Shown: positions 39,101 through 53,504, numbered from the stretch's first letter. The stretch: 64,000 nt of DNA from Ridgeia piscesae (GCA_025642075.2 JAODUO010001228.1:139501-203500), one strand, 5' to 3'. Notes: generated by a model not told the origin, from the sequence alone. Numbers and translations are program-made.

Positions 39101-41030
39101 CCATGTTGGCATATTATATGAATGTCAAGAGCACAGAAGTAAAACAGAGATAGACTGTGTCCTCAGGTATAAGTCATGGTGCAGCGCATGTAATGTCAAC
39201 ACCTCAGGGCACTGGAGAATGCATGCAGTGACATGTGACATGTGACAAGGATAAACCTTTCTAGTAAAGAAGCTGGCAGGGTTCAGTGACCTAGAGCTCC
39301 AGTGGCCTGGAAATGTACCAGCTTTGTCAGATAACTACTCGGAGATTTTTCTGAAATTCCACCTTTGACAGTGCTGTGAATAAGGAGATTGGACTTGGAG
39401 TGAATAGCTTAGAACCGATCGGATAGTAGCATTTCTGACGCCAGTGATATTACTACAAAACAACTTTTAATCCCATGACTACTTAAATATTTTTTATTTG
39501 ACAACATCAAGCAAACTTATGATGGTTATTTATGGTTTCTGTGAAAGTTGGGTTGCCTGGGACTCTAAGACATGTCATGGCCCAATGCCACAGTGGGGGA
39601 TGTTGCCTGTCAAGTGTTTGAGTTTCATGAAATGAAAGTCAAAGATAGGGAGTGATTGATGGGCTGTTGCACCCTAATGCCTTCAGTCATCCATCAGACA
39701 CAGTTGACACCTTGTCATACTTGGTGACAGCCTTCCAAGCTGGCAGGTTCTGTACCAGTTGGTCTAGTGCTGTACAAGGGCAGGTAGAGGGGCCTGAGAG
39801 GATCCAGGAGTGTTGCAGGCAGTTGTACATATTGCACAATATGGGCTGTCATTTCGTTGTGTTTTGTACACTTTTGAATGAACAACATGGAACAAATGAT
39901 TGTGTCACACTGGACTAGATCATCAGTACTCACCAACTTCACTGCACCAACATCACTGCATTAACAATGCCAATGCACCACCACCACACTGCAACACCAC
40001 CACAACTACTACACCACTACCACCACCACCATAAGTACACACAACTTGTAACACCATTATGTCCACAACACCTTAGCACCACTAACACCACCAGCACCGC
40101 TGTGTACAGGACCTACAAATGGTGCCATCTCCTTGATCTGTAGGCCTCTCTAAACGTGGCCCCCATCACCACCTGTGATGACAGACGGAGATAGGAGCAG
40201 GTCGAAAAAGACTGACAATTGAAAAAGCGTCTATTGACATGTGTGTATCCCCACCATCTGATCGCTCACATCTACACCAGCACTGGGCAATTATCGTCAT
40301 TTCAGCTAAATCTGACACCGACAAGAAAGTTGTACAGGCCACAGGATCTTTGTCTGTCTGTGTGTGTGTATTTCATATGATGTCCTATTCCTGAGACAGT
40401 TATTTAGTATCATGCATACAAACTGTTACCAAACTATGCATCCGAATGCATTGAAAGTGTAGTTGCAAGGTGAGGTAAAGTGTGCATCTTTTCATTAAGT
40501 TTGGTGCCATCAGATTCTGCCAGAACCGCCCCCAAACCCTCCCCTAAGTCCCCTGGCTGCAACCAAGTCCGGTTTCATAGTTGGGGGATCTTATCATGAT
40601 GAAGTGTTTCGTATAACATTGCTCCTTTGCACTGTGTCGTTGCTGCTGTTGTAAGAAACACTGCCTTTGTTTGATCGATTGAAAGACATTCCTTAGAAAT
40701 GTGTATTGAAAGTGTAGACAATACATTGTGGTTTTCCTTAGTTACTGAGCTATTTATTGTAGCAGCCTCAGGATCATCTTTGCCTTACCCCAAGTGCAGA
40801 TTGCTGATAAACATATAAATAAGCACAGTAACCACAGTGCATTCTGAGATGGTCCCTATGGGAGGTGAGGGATCAGTGAGTCAGGTAACATTGCAGGAAC
40901 CCAGATGGACAGGTGACATTGTTACCTGCACTCTGTCATTGTATGTGGGAGGGCATCCAGGTGTCACAGTCCCCAGCTGGGGTTGACACAGAAGACATTT
41001 GACAGGGCTAGGGATGTCTTTATGAGACGG
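36100..41030. other. Intron segment with no recognised gene
   Basis: Mostly unique sequence. A purine/pyrimidine-imbalanced CCACCA-rich stretch at about 39950-40110 is an imperfect (CAC)n region. The longest open frame (36289-36672, 127 codons) resembles no family I know and has no splice context. Confidence 0.45.
39960..40110. repeat. Imperfect (CAC)n/(CCA)n-rich stretch
   Basis: Many interrupted CACCAC and CAACACC units; low complexity on the C/A strand. Confidence 0.6.
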
Positions 41031-41045
41031 TCCCAAATACCTGCA

Positions 41046-41064
41046 CCGCCCCCTGGTGGCAACG
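41046..41064 (+). promoter_or_regulatory. Near-consensus CTCF binding motif
   Basis: CCGCCCCCTGGTGGCAAC matches the long CTCF core GCGCCCCCTGGTGGCCA (reverse complement of the usual TGGCCACCAGGGGGCGC) at nearly every position. It sits in a small CG-containing block (ACGCACTCGCTGTTG follows). CTCF is conserved across Bilateria with the same core motif. Whether it is bound here is not known. Confidence 0.5.
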
Positions 41065-41179
41065 CACTCGCTGTTGTGTCAGCGGCTCCGTGATACGTTC
41101 TATTGATGGGAAGAAGTGCAAGTGATATCCCTCTCCAAGGCTATTGCCAAATCACTCCGTCAGTCTTGTGGTGTATTTT

Positions 41180-43880
41180 TAAACATTCTTGCACACCTGC
41201 TGCTTGGGGTAAATTGTTTTCTAAACTTAGAACTACTTGTACGTGCTTGGAAATAGTTAATGTAGGTTTTATGTTTTAAATAAACAAACTGTTAGATAGA
41301 TAGAGCAGGATTACTATTTAAAATAGTCAGTTGATTAGTGATGGGCAGGACAGACACTTCAGAGTAGAATTATACTAATGGTTGCATGATTGGCCCTTCT
41401 TTTAATTTAATTTGAATAGCTGTAATATGAGAAGTGTTTTGTATTTTAACATTTTAAAATGCTTATTGATCCACGTACGTTTCTTTGACCCATTTCTTAA
41501 CATCACTGGTCGGCCGTCACACAAGAAACTACACTCAAATTAGCGTTTACAAATTGTTGCTAAAAGCTTTCTATTTTTATAAATGTAAGACACCTTTCTG
41601 GCGCATCTAAATGTTGTCTTTGAAATGACCACGATATAGGTGTGGCTTCGATGTACATGAGCACCCAGATGGCTATCTCCTAGTAGTAAGTGTTGCCACC
41701 TCAGTGTGGGGGTTTGGCTGCGTAGCTAATGAATTAAAGTACTAATATAGCAGCAATCACTGTTCTAATACACTCTACTTCGTCACACAATGATCCCTCC
41801 AGTGTAGTCTGTTGATAGCATCTAGCCATGTGACAAGGCAGACTAAACATCTGTTTGGATGAAAAAGCAGTGGCAGTCTTGCAGAAAGATAAAGCTACCT
41901 TCGAGTTGTGGTACGGTAAACAATGAATCATACTTTGACAGGGCCAGATAAGTCTGTGATAAACTGATAAACTTCAATGACAATCAATGCCGAAGAATGT
42001 TTCCTGGAGCAATCTTGCCAGGCGTTATTGTGCATGGTCCATTCAAGACATATCATTCAATCTCACTGGAGCATGGGAGTTTTTCCTGAATATTATGACC
42101 CAACTAGATACGTGGACCCCGAGACATGAACCCCACGTTGCAACTGATTGACCACAACTGAATGTGTATTATTATTTATATTGATTATATTGATTAATGT
42201 ATTTCTAAGATATATATATATATGAGGATGTGCGTGACAGAATTGTTGCTGCTCCAATAAGGGTCTGAGGTTAACTTTAGAACCACATGCAAAGATTTAT
42301 GAATAACGTGTTGAATCGTGTATTTAGAAATCTGTGAATGGTGTTAAAGCGTACCCTGCTCACTAACTGAAAGAGCCAGCACTTGAAAGCATCAACTGAA
42401 AAGTAAACAAAGGAACAGAACACCTAATATGTGTACTGTGAAAATAAAAACATAAAATTGGCCCTGAGTATTTCGAAGTGGACCTTGCTGATGTTGAGAT
42501 TGTAGCAAAAGGCTCACAGTTGTAGTGGCTGTAATATCAACATTCACAGGTAGTGGTCAATTATCTGAATTCAGAATGCCATTAGCGAGTATTCTCAGCA
42601 GTATGACCAGGAGAGGGATCTAATAATGCCACTCAAATATCACTACTGGTCAGTTAGACTTGACCACTTAGTCAATCTGACCATAGATTGGTTGGTTTGA
42701 CAGACAGAAACTATGAAACTCCTGTCAAGATCCTATCTCCCCAAGCACTCCCTAGATTGGCAGTTCTTACATCATGTCATTGTTCCCTAGTTTCCCCTCC
42801 CACCTTCAGCATGCTTTGTTTGGTTCTCAGCACAGGGGATTAATTTGATGGACAGCTTGAACAATGTACCTGGCGCCTGAGGGGGACTATTACTAACCCT
42901 GTCCCAAGGTGTTTGGCACTCATCCAAGGGGAAGCACAATATCCCCGGGCATTCACAATGTTGATTTCCCTAAAGGTGTTTGAGAAAATATCCCCCAGCA
43001 TTGAGGCAATGAGGTGGACAGATTGGAGCTGCTGCTAAACTTATCCTGTGTGTCAATCAAGTCTCTCCCTCAGCCCCTCATTAAGTCCCAGCAGGTCTGA
43101 ATTAACTGCTAATACCAAGTAATTGAGCTAATTAACAACACTCTTGCTATTGTTTAGTGTTTGTGCAACTTCTCTGGTATTGATTGATGTTTCCTGTGTG
43201 GTGACTGCCCACTTATGACAGACTTACCTATAATCTCATTGGATTACCAAAGGTAATACATAATTAGTGACCCATTGAAAGGTAACAACAATAGCTTTGT
43301 TCTGGCACTATTTGTACTGTTATAAACTTATGTAAGTCATCTAAATAGTTGGAGTGAAGTTAGAGCTTACCCTGCTAAATTCCAAAGTAGTGGAATTATA
43401 ACTGGATAGAGGATCAGTTATTGTTACATAAAGTTGTATAATGGAATAATTAGTGAAACATTGTTACACATAGAAATGTACACAGACATGAGATATTATA
43501 TTATGTAGAATGTCAATGGGCAGAAACTGTGCCAATATCAGGCACACTGTTAAACACAAATTTATTAACATTAAATTAGTTAATTAAAAGTATGTTTTCA
43601 TGTTTTCATAACACTATGGTTTGATCACACATAAAACACACAGTATAAATAAATCAAAATTATGTCTTGTTTTTATCAGTTAACTGCAGAATTGTTATTG
43701 TTCATGAACAACCATGTGGCTAATGTACAATATAAAAAGTAAAGGTATATAATTATAGCACAGTATCCAATCCTCATGATTGCACAAAGCGCCTTAGACT
43801 TTACTAAATGTAAATAAAAATAAGTGTTACTTGTACATATAGAACACCCCACTATTTTGTAGTAATCTTGTCATTGTTAT
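41180..43880. other. Intron segment, possible conserved non-coding DNA at 42930-43170
   Basis: No gene is recognised. Around 42940-43140 there is a complex stretch with SOX-like CATTCACAATG and homeodomain-like CTAATTAAC cores, but such short cores are frequent by chance. Confidence 0.3.
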
Positions 43881-43886
43881 TGTCTC

Positions 43887-46438
43887 CTGTTGCACAATTC
43901 TGAAGACTTCCCTAATGCAATGACAGGAGACATAGAAAGACTGTCAACTGTTGCACAATTCTGAAGACATCCCTAATGCAATGACAGGAGACAGAGAAAG
44001 ACTGTCAACTGTTGCACAATTCTGAAGACATCCCTAATGCAATGACAGGAGACAGAGAAAGACTGTCAAATGTTGCACAATTCTGAAGACATCCCTAATG
44101 CAATGACAGGAGACAGAGAAAGACTGTCAACTGTTGCACAATTCTGAAGACATCCCTAATGCAATGACAGGAGACATTGAAAGACTGTCAACTGTTGCAC
44201 AATTCTGAAGACGTCCCTAATGCAATGACAGGAGACAGAGAAAGACTGTCAACTGTTGCACAATTCTGAAGACATCCCTAATGCAATGACAGGAGACATT
44301 GAAAGACTGTCAACTGTTGCACAATTCTGAAGACGTCCCTAATGCAATGACAGGAGACATAGAAAGACTGTCAACTGTTGCACAATTCTGAAGACTCCCT
44401 AATGCAATGACAGGAGACATTGAAAAGACTGTCAACTGTTGCACAATTCTGAAGACGTCCCTAATGCAATGACAGGAGACATAGAAAGACTGTCAACTGT
44501 TGCACAATTCTGAAGACATCCCTAATGCAATGACAGGAGACATTGAAAGACTGTCAACTGTTGCACAATTCTGAAGACATCCCTAATGCAATGACAGGAG
44601 ACATAGAAAGACTGTCAACTGTTGCACAATTCTGAAGACGTCCCTAATGCAATGACAGGAGACATAGAAAGACTGTCAACTGTTGCACAATTCTGAAGAC
44701 GTCCCTAATGCAATGACAGGAGACATAGAAAGACTGTCAACTGTTGCACAATTCTGAAGACGTCCCTAATGCAATGACAGGAGACATAGAAAGACTGTCA
44801 ACTGTTGCACAATTCTGAAGACATCCCTAATGCAATGACAGGAGACATAGAAAGACTGTCAACTGTTGCACAATTCTGAAGACGTCCCTAATGCAATGAC
44901 AGGAGACATAGAAAGACTGTCAACTGTTGCACAATTCTGAAGACATCCCTAATGCAATGACAGGAGACATAGAAAGACTGTCAACTGTTGCACAATTCTG
45001 AAGACGTCCCTAATGCAATGACAGGAGACATAGAAAGACTGTCAACTGTTGCACAATTCTGAAGACGTCCCTAATGCAATGACAGGAGACATTGAAAGAC
45101 TGTCAACTGTTGCACAATTCTGAAGACATCCCTAATGCAATGACAGGAGACATTGAAAGACTGTCAACTGTTGCACAATTCTGAAGACGTCCCTAATGCA
45201 ATGACAGGAGACATAGAAAGACTGTCAACTGTTGCACAATTCTGAAGACGTCCCTAATGCAATGACAGGAGACATAGAAAGACTGTCAACTGTTGCACAA
45301 TTCTGAAGACTCCCTAATGCAATGACAGGAGACATGAAAGACTGTCAACTGTTGCACAATTCTGAAGACTCCCTAATGCAATGACAGGAGACATAGAAAG
45401 ACTGTCAACTGTTGCACAATTCTGAAGACGTCCCTAATGCAATGACAGGAGACATTGAAAGACTGTCAACTGTTGCACAATTCTGAACATGTCCCTAATG
45501 CAATGACAGGAGACAGAGAAAGACTGTCAACTGTTGCACAATTCTGAAGACATCCCTAATGCAATGACAGGAGACATAGAAAGACTGTCAACTGTTGCAC
45601 AATTCTGAAGATGTCCCTAATGCAATGACAGGAGACATTGAAAGACTGTCAACTGTTGCACAATTCTGAAGACGTCCCTAATGCAATGACAGGAGACATA
45701 GAAAGACTGTCAACTGTTGCACAATTCTGAAGACATCCCTAATGCAATGACAGGAGACAGAGAAAGACTGTCAACTGTTGCACAATTCTGAAGACATCCC
45801 TAATGCAATGACAGGAGACATAGAAAGACTGTCAACTGTTGCACAATTCTGAAGACGTCCCTAATGCAATGACAGGAGACATTGAAAGACTGTCAACTGT
45901 TGCACAATTCTGAAGACGTCCCTAATGCAATGACAGGAGACATTGAAAGACTGTCAACTGTTGCACAATTCTGAAGACGTCCCTAATGCAATGACAGGAG
46001 ACATTGAAAGACTGTCAACTGTTGCACAATTCTGAAGACGTCCCTAATGCAATGACAGGAGACATTGAAAGACTGTCAACTGTTGCACAATTCTGAAGAC
46101 GTCCCTAATGCAATGACAGGAGACATTGAAAGACTGTCAACTGTTGCACAATTCTGAAGACGTCCCTAATGCAATGACAGGAGACATAGAAAGACTGTCA
46201 ACTGTTGCACAATTCTGAAGACGTCCCTAATGCAATGACAGGAGACAGAGAAAGACTGTCAACTGTTGCACAATTCTGAAGACATCCCTAATGCAATGAC
46301 AGGAGACATAGAAAGACTGTCAACTGTTGCACAATTCTGAAGACGTCCCTAATGCAATGACAGGAGACATAGAAAGACTGTCAACTGTTGCACAATTCTG
46401 AAGACATCCCTAATGCAATGACAGGAGACAGAACAGAC
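43887..46438. repeat. 61 bp satellite array, about 42 copies
   Basis: The unit begins CTGTTGCACAATTCTGAAGA and continues with CATCCCTAATGCAATGACAG and GAGACATAGAAAGACTGTCA. Copies are very similar and vary mainly at two places: GACATCC or GACGTCC, and ACATAG, ACATTG or ACAGAG. Each unit contains two inverted repeats, TTGCA...TGCAA and TGACAG...CTGTCA, which could form two adjacent hairpins. A few units are shortened by 1-2 bp. The array starts and stops abruptly against unique sequence. Confidence 0.95.
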
Positions 46439-46589
46439 TGAACCCCTGCAGCTAGTCACCAGGGAATGCTGCAATCAGCTCCACATGGGATTACTTCTGA
46501 CATACACACACAGCCAGCATTGACCATCATTGAAAATGTTATAATCACATATCCTCTGTAAGCCTATTGTACAATCGACCAACTCCAGC

Positions 46590-46790
46590 ATTCAATACCT
46601 GATGGTAAGCTGTTTGGCATTAGGATGTAGGAAGCGGATTTGGCGAGTCTTGCATTTGTTTTGTGTCATTGGCGTGACAGCTGACCTTTCATCATTGACG
46701 TGTGTGGCGTGGATTATGACGTTGTCGTGGCAACATATCGCTATTTATTTTCCCATTGGAATCATGGTTATAAATGGTTGAGGCTGCCAT
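46590..46790. promoter_or_regulatory. CpG-retaining block with RFX-type X-box
   Basis: Just right of the 61 bp array lies a unique CG-containing stretch (GGAAGCGGATTTGGCGAG at 46630, GGCGTGGATTATGACG at 46707). It contains the imperfect palindrome GTTGTCGTGGCAAC at 46721-46734, a good match to the RFX X-box GTTGCCATGGCAAC. No coding potential is seen. Regulatory function is inferred. Confidence 0.4.
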
Positions 46791-47271
46791 CTCAGTTGTT
46801 TTTTTTATTGTCTTATTTTGGCAAAACAATTAATGTGTGTACAGTATTAGTATCTCTGACATAGAAATTAGTTTGAATAAATTAGTTAGTGTTGTTACAT
46901 TTATTTTGATTCAATTGGAACAATATGGAGAAAGGTGACAGCCCATCTGACTGTATCATTAAGACTGTTAACTTACTAAGAGTTGTTACTATTAATAACA
47001 ATTCGTTTTCAGTATAGTATGTATGCTTACTAAAGTGACTAGATGATACATATTTTTACATCAACAAGGTAAAATCATAGTGACATACATTAATTGAGGA
47101 TGCACCTTTGATTGTTGAGTTTAAATCAAATGTGAGAATTCTGTATTAAAAAACTTATTATTATATTGATTAAGATTATATTCAGAAACACATTTTATGG
47201 GTATAGTAATTTATTAATACTGGCCTAATTTCAGAATACAATACTTAGTGTTTTATTGTTCCACAGTGAAA

Positions 47272-47375
47272 TGGTTCACTGGTTCACTGGTTCACTGCGC
47301 CAATCAGCACCTGCTTCTCTTGTTGTAGTCCCTCCGACAGTTGTCTTAATGCCGTGACCGTTTCACTGGTTCACT
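47272..47375. repeat. GGTTCACT direct repeats
   Basis: Three adjacent GGTTCACT units at 47272-47297, and two further TTCACTGGTTCACTGG copies about 65 bp on. Confidence 0.75.
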
Positions 47376-47593
47376 GGTTGATGCACCTGTGTTTAGGAAA
47401 CAGGAAATACTGTAGGTAGAAATGACATCATGTAAGTGTAGTGCATGAGTGCACACCTGTAAGGTGCACTGACTTTATGAGTGAGAGAAATATTTTAGGC
47501 AGCATATTAACATAAATTTCTCTTGATTTAATCTCCATATGAAATGGTGTATGGAGACCACATTAATAGTGGCCAGTGATTGTTGTATTCATG

Positions 47594-47681
47594 TAGAGTG
47601 GCACATGGTTAGTGTTAGGTTAGAGTGGCACGTTGTTGGTGTTAGGTTAGAGTGGCATGTAGTTGGTGTTAGGTTAGAGTG
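47594..47681. repeat. 27 bp tandem repeat, about 3 copies
   Basis: The unit has AGAGTGGCACGTTGTTGGTG followed by TTAGGTT. As 27 is a multiple of 3, it gives a short repetitive open frame (VRLEWHVVG) of no evident meaning. Confidence 0.8.
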
Positions 47682-49394
47682 GGCCATGACAAAGTGTAGA
47701 ACAGTGCCACATGGCTATACCACCATATCAGTGACATCGTTCAACCTCTACTGCAAATGTTCTGTTCTGGGTTCACTTGCATCTGTTATGGTGACATTAT
47801 TGGCCACAGATATACCACCTACTTAATAGTGCTGTTGCATATCTTGCTTTTTAGAAATCCTATTCACAATTCCACAATGCACATGACGCAATGCTACACA
47901 ACTGGATGCAGTGGTTCATTAAAAAGCTGGTGGATTGATTTGAAAGGACGACTTGTCTATTGTGTGTGTATTAGTGCAACATAAACATGTGGGATTGAGA
48001 GTCTTTCATGAAGTGGAATGTGTCTGCTGAAAGACAGGCCGCTATTGTTTACCAGAGGAATAAGCTAATGCAGATGTGTGCTTCATAACAATGGCGTATT
48101 TATAGAATGGGTTTTACACAGCAATGTTTTCATCTGAAAACAATACCTATATTTATCCAGACCTTATACAGGTGATTCATGGCCTGTCTGTTCGTGTTTG
48201 TATGTATGGTGAATTGTGGTTGTTCTTCACGTAAGCTCTCATTTGTACTTTGGATTTTTTTTATTATTGGATGTTTCAGGAAAACTGTCTGCATGTTTTT
48301 CTATGTGTTCACTTGATATTTTGTTGATGGAATGTTTCTTTTCTGATTGCAGGTAAGCTACTGTTGGTTGGACATTCTGGTAGTGGATAACATTTTAATG
48401 GCTCCAGTGTTGGTTATTTGGTTGAAAATCTTGTTTAATGTGGCCAGCATCTGAGGTAAGGATCATTTTTATCTTCTTTAGGTCTGCTGTACTTTAAAAA
48501 TTCTTAAGAATTTATAGGTATTGACAAGTTGTTCTTTAGGGTTTAATGTTCTTTAGACTCATGTACCTATCTTCATTGAATGAGCTGTAGTTACCATAAA
48601 TTAGCAAATATTAGACGAACAGGAATTAGTTTTGCAATAAATTAAACAAGTGTGTGTCATGGTGAGTCATTGCTTTTGTAGTGATTTTGTTTTATTTGGG
48701 CAGGTGTTAAATTTTAATTCAAAAAATGACTCATTGGTAAACAACTAGACTAGACACACTATATTAACCAATAATTTGATATCCTTTTGCTTAATGACAT
48801 TTTCTTTAAAAATCAATCAGTATTTTCTACGATTAGTAAATGTATCAGTTATGCTATGTAGTATATGCAGCCAAGGTTGATCTGATTTTTTTAAATCCTA
48901 GGTAGTGATTGTTAGTGTCATGAAGTACACAGGTAGATTATTAGCCAGAGTGGTGCCATACAAAGAGATTTGTCTCGGGTGAATCGGTGACAATGATAAA
49001 ATAACCATGGAACTATAAGATGTTATTAACATTTTATTTCTGTCATGGTCAGCAAAGTAATTCTAGAGAAAGCAGTATTTTTCTTGATGCTAGGAATTGT
49101 GATTGACGAATGCTCCCAGTTGTTTGTCTTCCACTAATGGGTAACTCATCCTGAAGACGCAGGCACATATGTCACTGGGCATCCTTCCTGTCTTCTTTCC
49201 TTCCCTGGCATAAAAAGGAGCGTGTTTGACAGGACTTCCTCACAGACAGTCAGTGAGTGTCACAGGAGGATATGACATGGCCTTGTGTCCGTCTAGAATA
49301 ATGCTGTCAACCTGTGGCAGGGCCTTGTCCCTGTTGTTTCCCTCTCCTCTCTCACTCACGGTGGTTGGGATTGGATTGGATTTCATGCCTCCCT

Positions 49395-49443
49395 TATTGG
49401 AGAGGTGGCCTTACTGGAGAGGTGGCCTTACAGGAGAGGTGGC
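49395..49443. repeat. GGAGAGGTGGCCTTAC triplication
   Basis: Three near-identical copies of about 17 bp. Confidence 0.75.
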
Positions 49444-52400
49444 GGGTGAACTTGTGTGAAACCTGGGTGAATACACATGAGGAGTACCTGTATATTTGTC
49501 TACTACATTGGAACTTTGTGTAGTTGACAGTTGACAGAGCTGTGAAATAGATTGTGTAAGATAAACTTTAGTTGTGTACATCAAGGAACTGTCGTTCAAG
49601 TTATCCAGATTAATCACTTCTTGAAGTTTGTTTGAATTAAGAAAGTTGGTCTATAATTGTGTAAAGGTATATAATAGTGTATGATATAAAACTTTCTGAT
49701 ACAAAAATTTTTACATTCCTCATATGAGGCATCCATACCCAGAGACAACAGATAATGTGTCGTAAAACTGGTTACTCTAAAGATGCGTGGATTGGATTTT
49801 TTTAATTTTGACCTAATGTCACTGAGAACCTTTTACTGCACACTCAGACAACACACAGTGTACACCAGCTGGTTTTTATCTGCCACGTTCTTGGGAGAAA
49901 TTGTAAGACAAATTATTCTACTTGAGAACAATGTAGATATTGGACATGGAATGGTGAGTTTAATGATCTCTTGTGCTATCTCCTGCTCATGGCAATTACA
50001 TAGTGGACAATGAGTGGACCAGCACCCAATGTGCAGGTAAAACACGCATTTGGGCAATATCCCCATGACACCAAACACCAGCATTACCTAATAACATCTC
50101 TGTGCTCTACTAATAAGTAAGATCGTAAAACTCCCTCTCAATGCTTGACCCAGGGTGAAGTGGCTGACTGGCCATGGTTTATGGCTGCCATAAAGCTGAA
50201 TGGGTCCAGTGTGAAACAATGCAAAGGCAATAAAGTTGCATGCAGATGAGTTTACACCTGGTGTCCAGCTAGACACATCAAAGTACAGCTCCATGTAGCA
50301 GCAGTGAACTGTGTAGTGCCCTGGTCTCTCAAACACCAAAGGGTTCTTTCATATTGTCCCTTGTGCAATGGGTGGAAGTTATCCATTTATCATTAACTCA
50401 CTCAATGGTAGTTGATTGTAGCAGAACACACAGAGACAAGGCTAATTTAATCAATATCACAACCATGGTCTAATGTCTAAATTGCATGACCATTTTGCTA
50501 TTTGTTGGGATGTGTATAAGTTATTAATTTGAATGCTGATTTTTGTGTGAACATGATTACTGTTTGTTGGCATAGTATTTATTAATTTGAATACTGGTTT
50601 GCTAAATAATCATGTCAAATTAATTCTCAAAATATAAGGGTGTTTGTAAGCCAACATGTATAGTAGTAGATGGTTATCGACAAACATGCCATTGATGTTT
50701 TATTTAGTTGAAAAGAACTCCTAAGTGAATGTGAAGTTGTAGTTTGTGCCAGAGAATACAGATTATAGTAGACCTGGCGATCATGTTATACTATAATATA
50801 AATAACAGTATTTGCCTATGCCATATCTCTAGCAATAAAACCATTCAGAGGCGCATTACACTTTACATGAATATACAGATTTATATGTTCTGATTAGTTT
50901 TATTTTAGAACTACCACAATCTACTGCCACATGTAAATACGAACTGTTGACAAATGTAACGTGTCAGTCCTGGGAGTCCTATCTAGTCAGTCAGTCTGCT
51001 TCACCAGTACTTCAGGTCTAACATCTGCTAGACCGGTTAAGATCACCACAGAAGTTATGTATAAAAACCACAAGATCTGTGTCATTTCAGCCAATGGTTT
51101 ATAGTTCTCCGAGGCTCTTCTTTGTGGTGGATATTTTTTGTCTGTCTGTGCCAGTTTTGTTTCCATGTTCTATGGCTTGCTAACAGTAACACAATTTATT
51201 ATGTGCCCTGGGTGAAGGGTCCAGCCCCTTGTGTTGGCAGTGTGGCTCTTCTGTTGTGAGCCAATGGTCTAGTATGGGTTTCATGACAAAATACGTTTCA
51301 CATGTCATAAAAGATTACTACATGTATTTAGAAAATGTTTCTAACTATTATCTTTAAACAAACTATTTCAACAATAACAGTGTTGTTCAGATTTTGCACA
51401 TTATAATAATTGAAGGATAATAATTTTTTTATAGACAAATCAAATTCAATATCTATGTGATAACATTTACCAATGATTTTTCATTCTGATTTAAAAGATA
51501 CAGTTGTCACCATTTAAGATAACAAAATGAATTGAAATACCAATTAATTTTGATAAAACAACCTGGTGGTGCTGGCCCACAGTGGTCTACCTAGTTTAAA
51601 GCCCAGAATGGCTGACTAATAATTGTAGACTGCTTTAGGTAGAGAGCAGCTGTGGAGTAGGACAAGGAATACACACCATGAGGGGTGTCTGTCACCCCTC
51701 AACCCCCAACTACTCCCAACTCCCTGTAGGTAGTTCCATATGGCCGAACACAGATAGCTGGAGACAAGACACACCTGGGATGCTGACTGATTGTCATGCT
51801 TCACTGAGCATGACACCAGATAAGAGTGATTGATGGAATGGTGATGGCAGATCTGCTGGAGAAGGAAATGTAAATAATTCAGTCACACCACACTGACCAC
51901 AACCAGTCTGTTAACACCATCCTCATCTCTCTTGCAAAGTGTTAGCAAACTACTTTTACCAAGCAGGCTGTGGACACAGCTGGTGTAGCTGTACAGTCAC
52001 CACAGAGTTATCTATCACAGTCACTGTGTGTAGTAGTACCACATACACTGTAACATTTATACATGTTTGTCCCCCAGTTGAAATATGACCACCTACCATG
52101 TCATATTAATGTAGATGATTTTAAATAAAAACACTTTATTATTTCCAAATAATGACATAACTTCATTAAATTAGCTACTTTAGTTCATAGTTAGTGTACA
52201 CCTATACTATTGCTAGCTATGTTTTTGTAATCTGTTATGTGTATATGTAGTCACTTATGGTGGAATATACAGAATTTTAAGAAATAAAAAGTTGTTATGA
52301 ACATGCATCCAAATAGTTTGTAGCACCCTGTAGAATGATGTTTTCAAATTTAAATATTAGTGCAGATAGATTATAGATGTATCTTAAATTATGCGTATCA

Positions 52401-53504
52401 CATATGTGGCCACATACACGAAAGCAGTACACGAAGACTCCCTGCTTGTACATGTATTTTATACACCACAGAGTGAGTGACATTATCTGCTTTTAACAAT
52501 GTTCTGCCACTGGGAAAATAACTTGCTTTCTGACTGAAGCTACACGGTATCAGATTAGTAACAGTAGAGTCTGACTTCACTGTCTGGGTCAGTGACGGTC
52601 ACTCTCCCACTCATGTGTACCTACTACACTGTAGTGTCTGCTTCACTGTCTGTGACAGCTTGATAAGCCTGTGATTAATGACTGCTCCTTGCATTCAACC
52701 GCTGCTCCCTGTCCAGGTGTCCCACCTGTCTGTGTCCAGCTGGTACTGTCATTTGTCCACCTAAGGTGATGACCACAACACTCCTAAATCAGTGAGTAAG
52801 AGACACAAGGGATGCTGGCTAAAGTGATGGAGCCTTGGGACTACTTATCCCTATACCCAGTAGGAGTAGAACTGCCATGTTTCTTGCCACAGTATTGGGC
52901 TGTACGCAACAGTTTCTGCCACACTGTTGGCCACAGGAAATTGACATGGTTGAAATTTTGGCCACATATTTGTGTCCACAGGAAATGGTCAGCATTTACA
53001 TTTTGGCCACATTATGTTTGGCCATAGGATACAAACCACTGGGTTAGCATTTTTAATATTGAGAAGCTATTGACATTTTTAGTTCTTTGAGAGCCCAACA
53101 GTATTTTGAGACCTTAGATATAATTTTGTTTGTTTTGACCTTTGAAATGATGAGTGTTATGTTATGAATGAGAGTTTTGAGGCTGCGACAGTTAAGAACA
53201 TTGCCCGGCCATGTTTGGCTGGAACAGAGGACCAGGTGCTTCAGTTGGTTCATTGTACCTTTCACATAGAGTGTTTCCTGTGAGTGTACACTCCACGGTC
53301 AGCAAACACACGGGTATTTTAAGGTATATTTTGTGTATAGAATCTCATGCGTAACCTTGCTGTATTTGTTCTATTGCGTAGTTCCATGTCAGAAGTGTAA
53401 TCCTTGCCCTTTATGTTGAAATGCATGTCCCAATCAACAAGATACGTAGTGAAGTGTCTGAATTGTATGTATAAATACATGTTTGAAACAGATTCCAATG
53501 GTTA

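Noticed and set aside
43887..46438. CRISPR-like array
   Set aside because: There are no unique spacers between repeats, the unit is contiguous, and the context is a eukaryotic intron.
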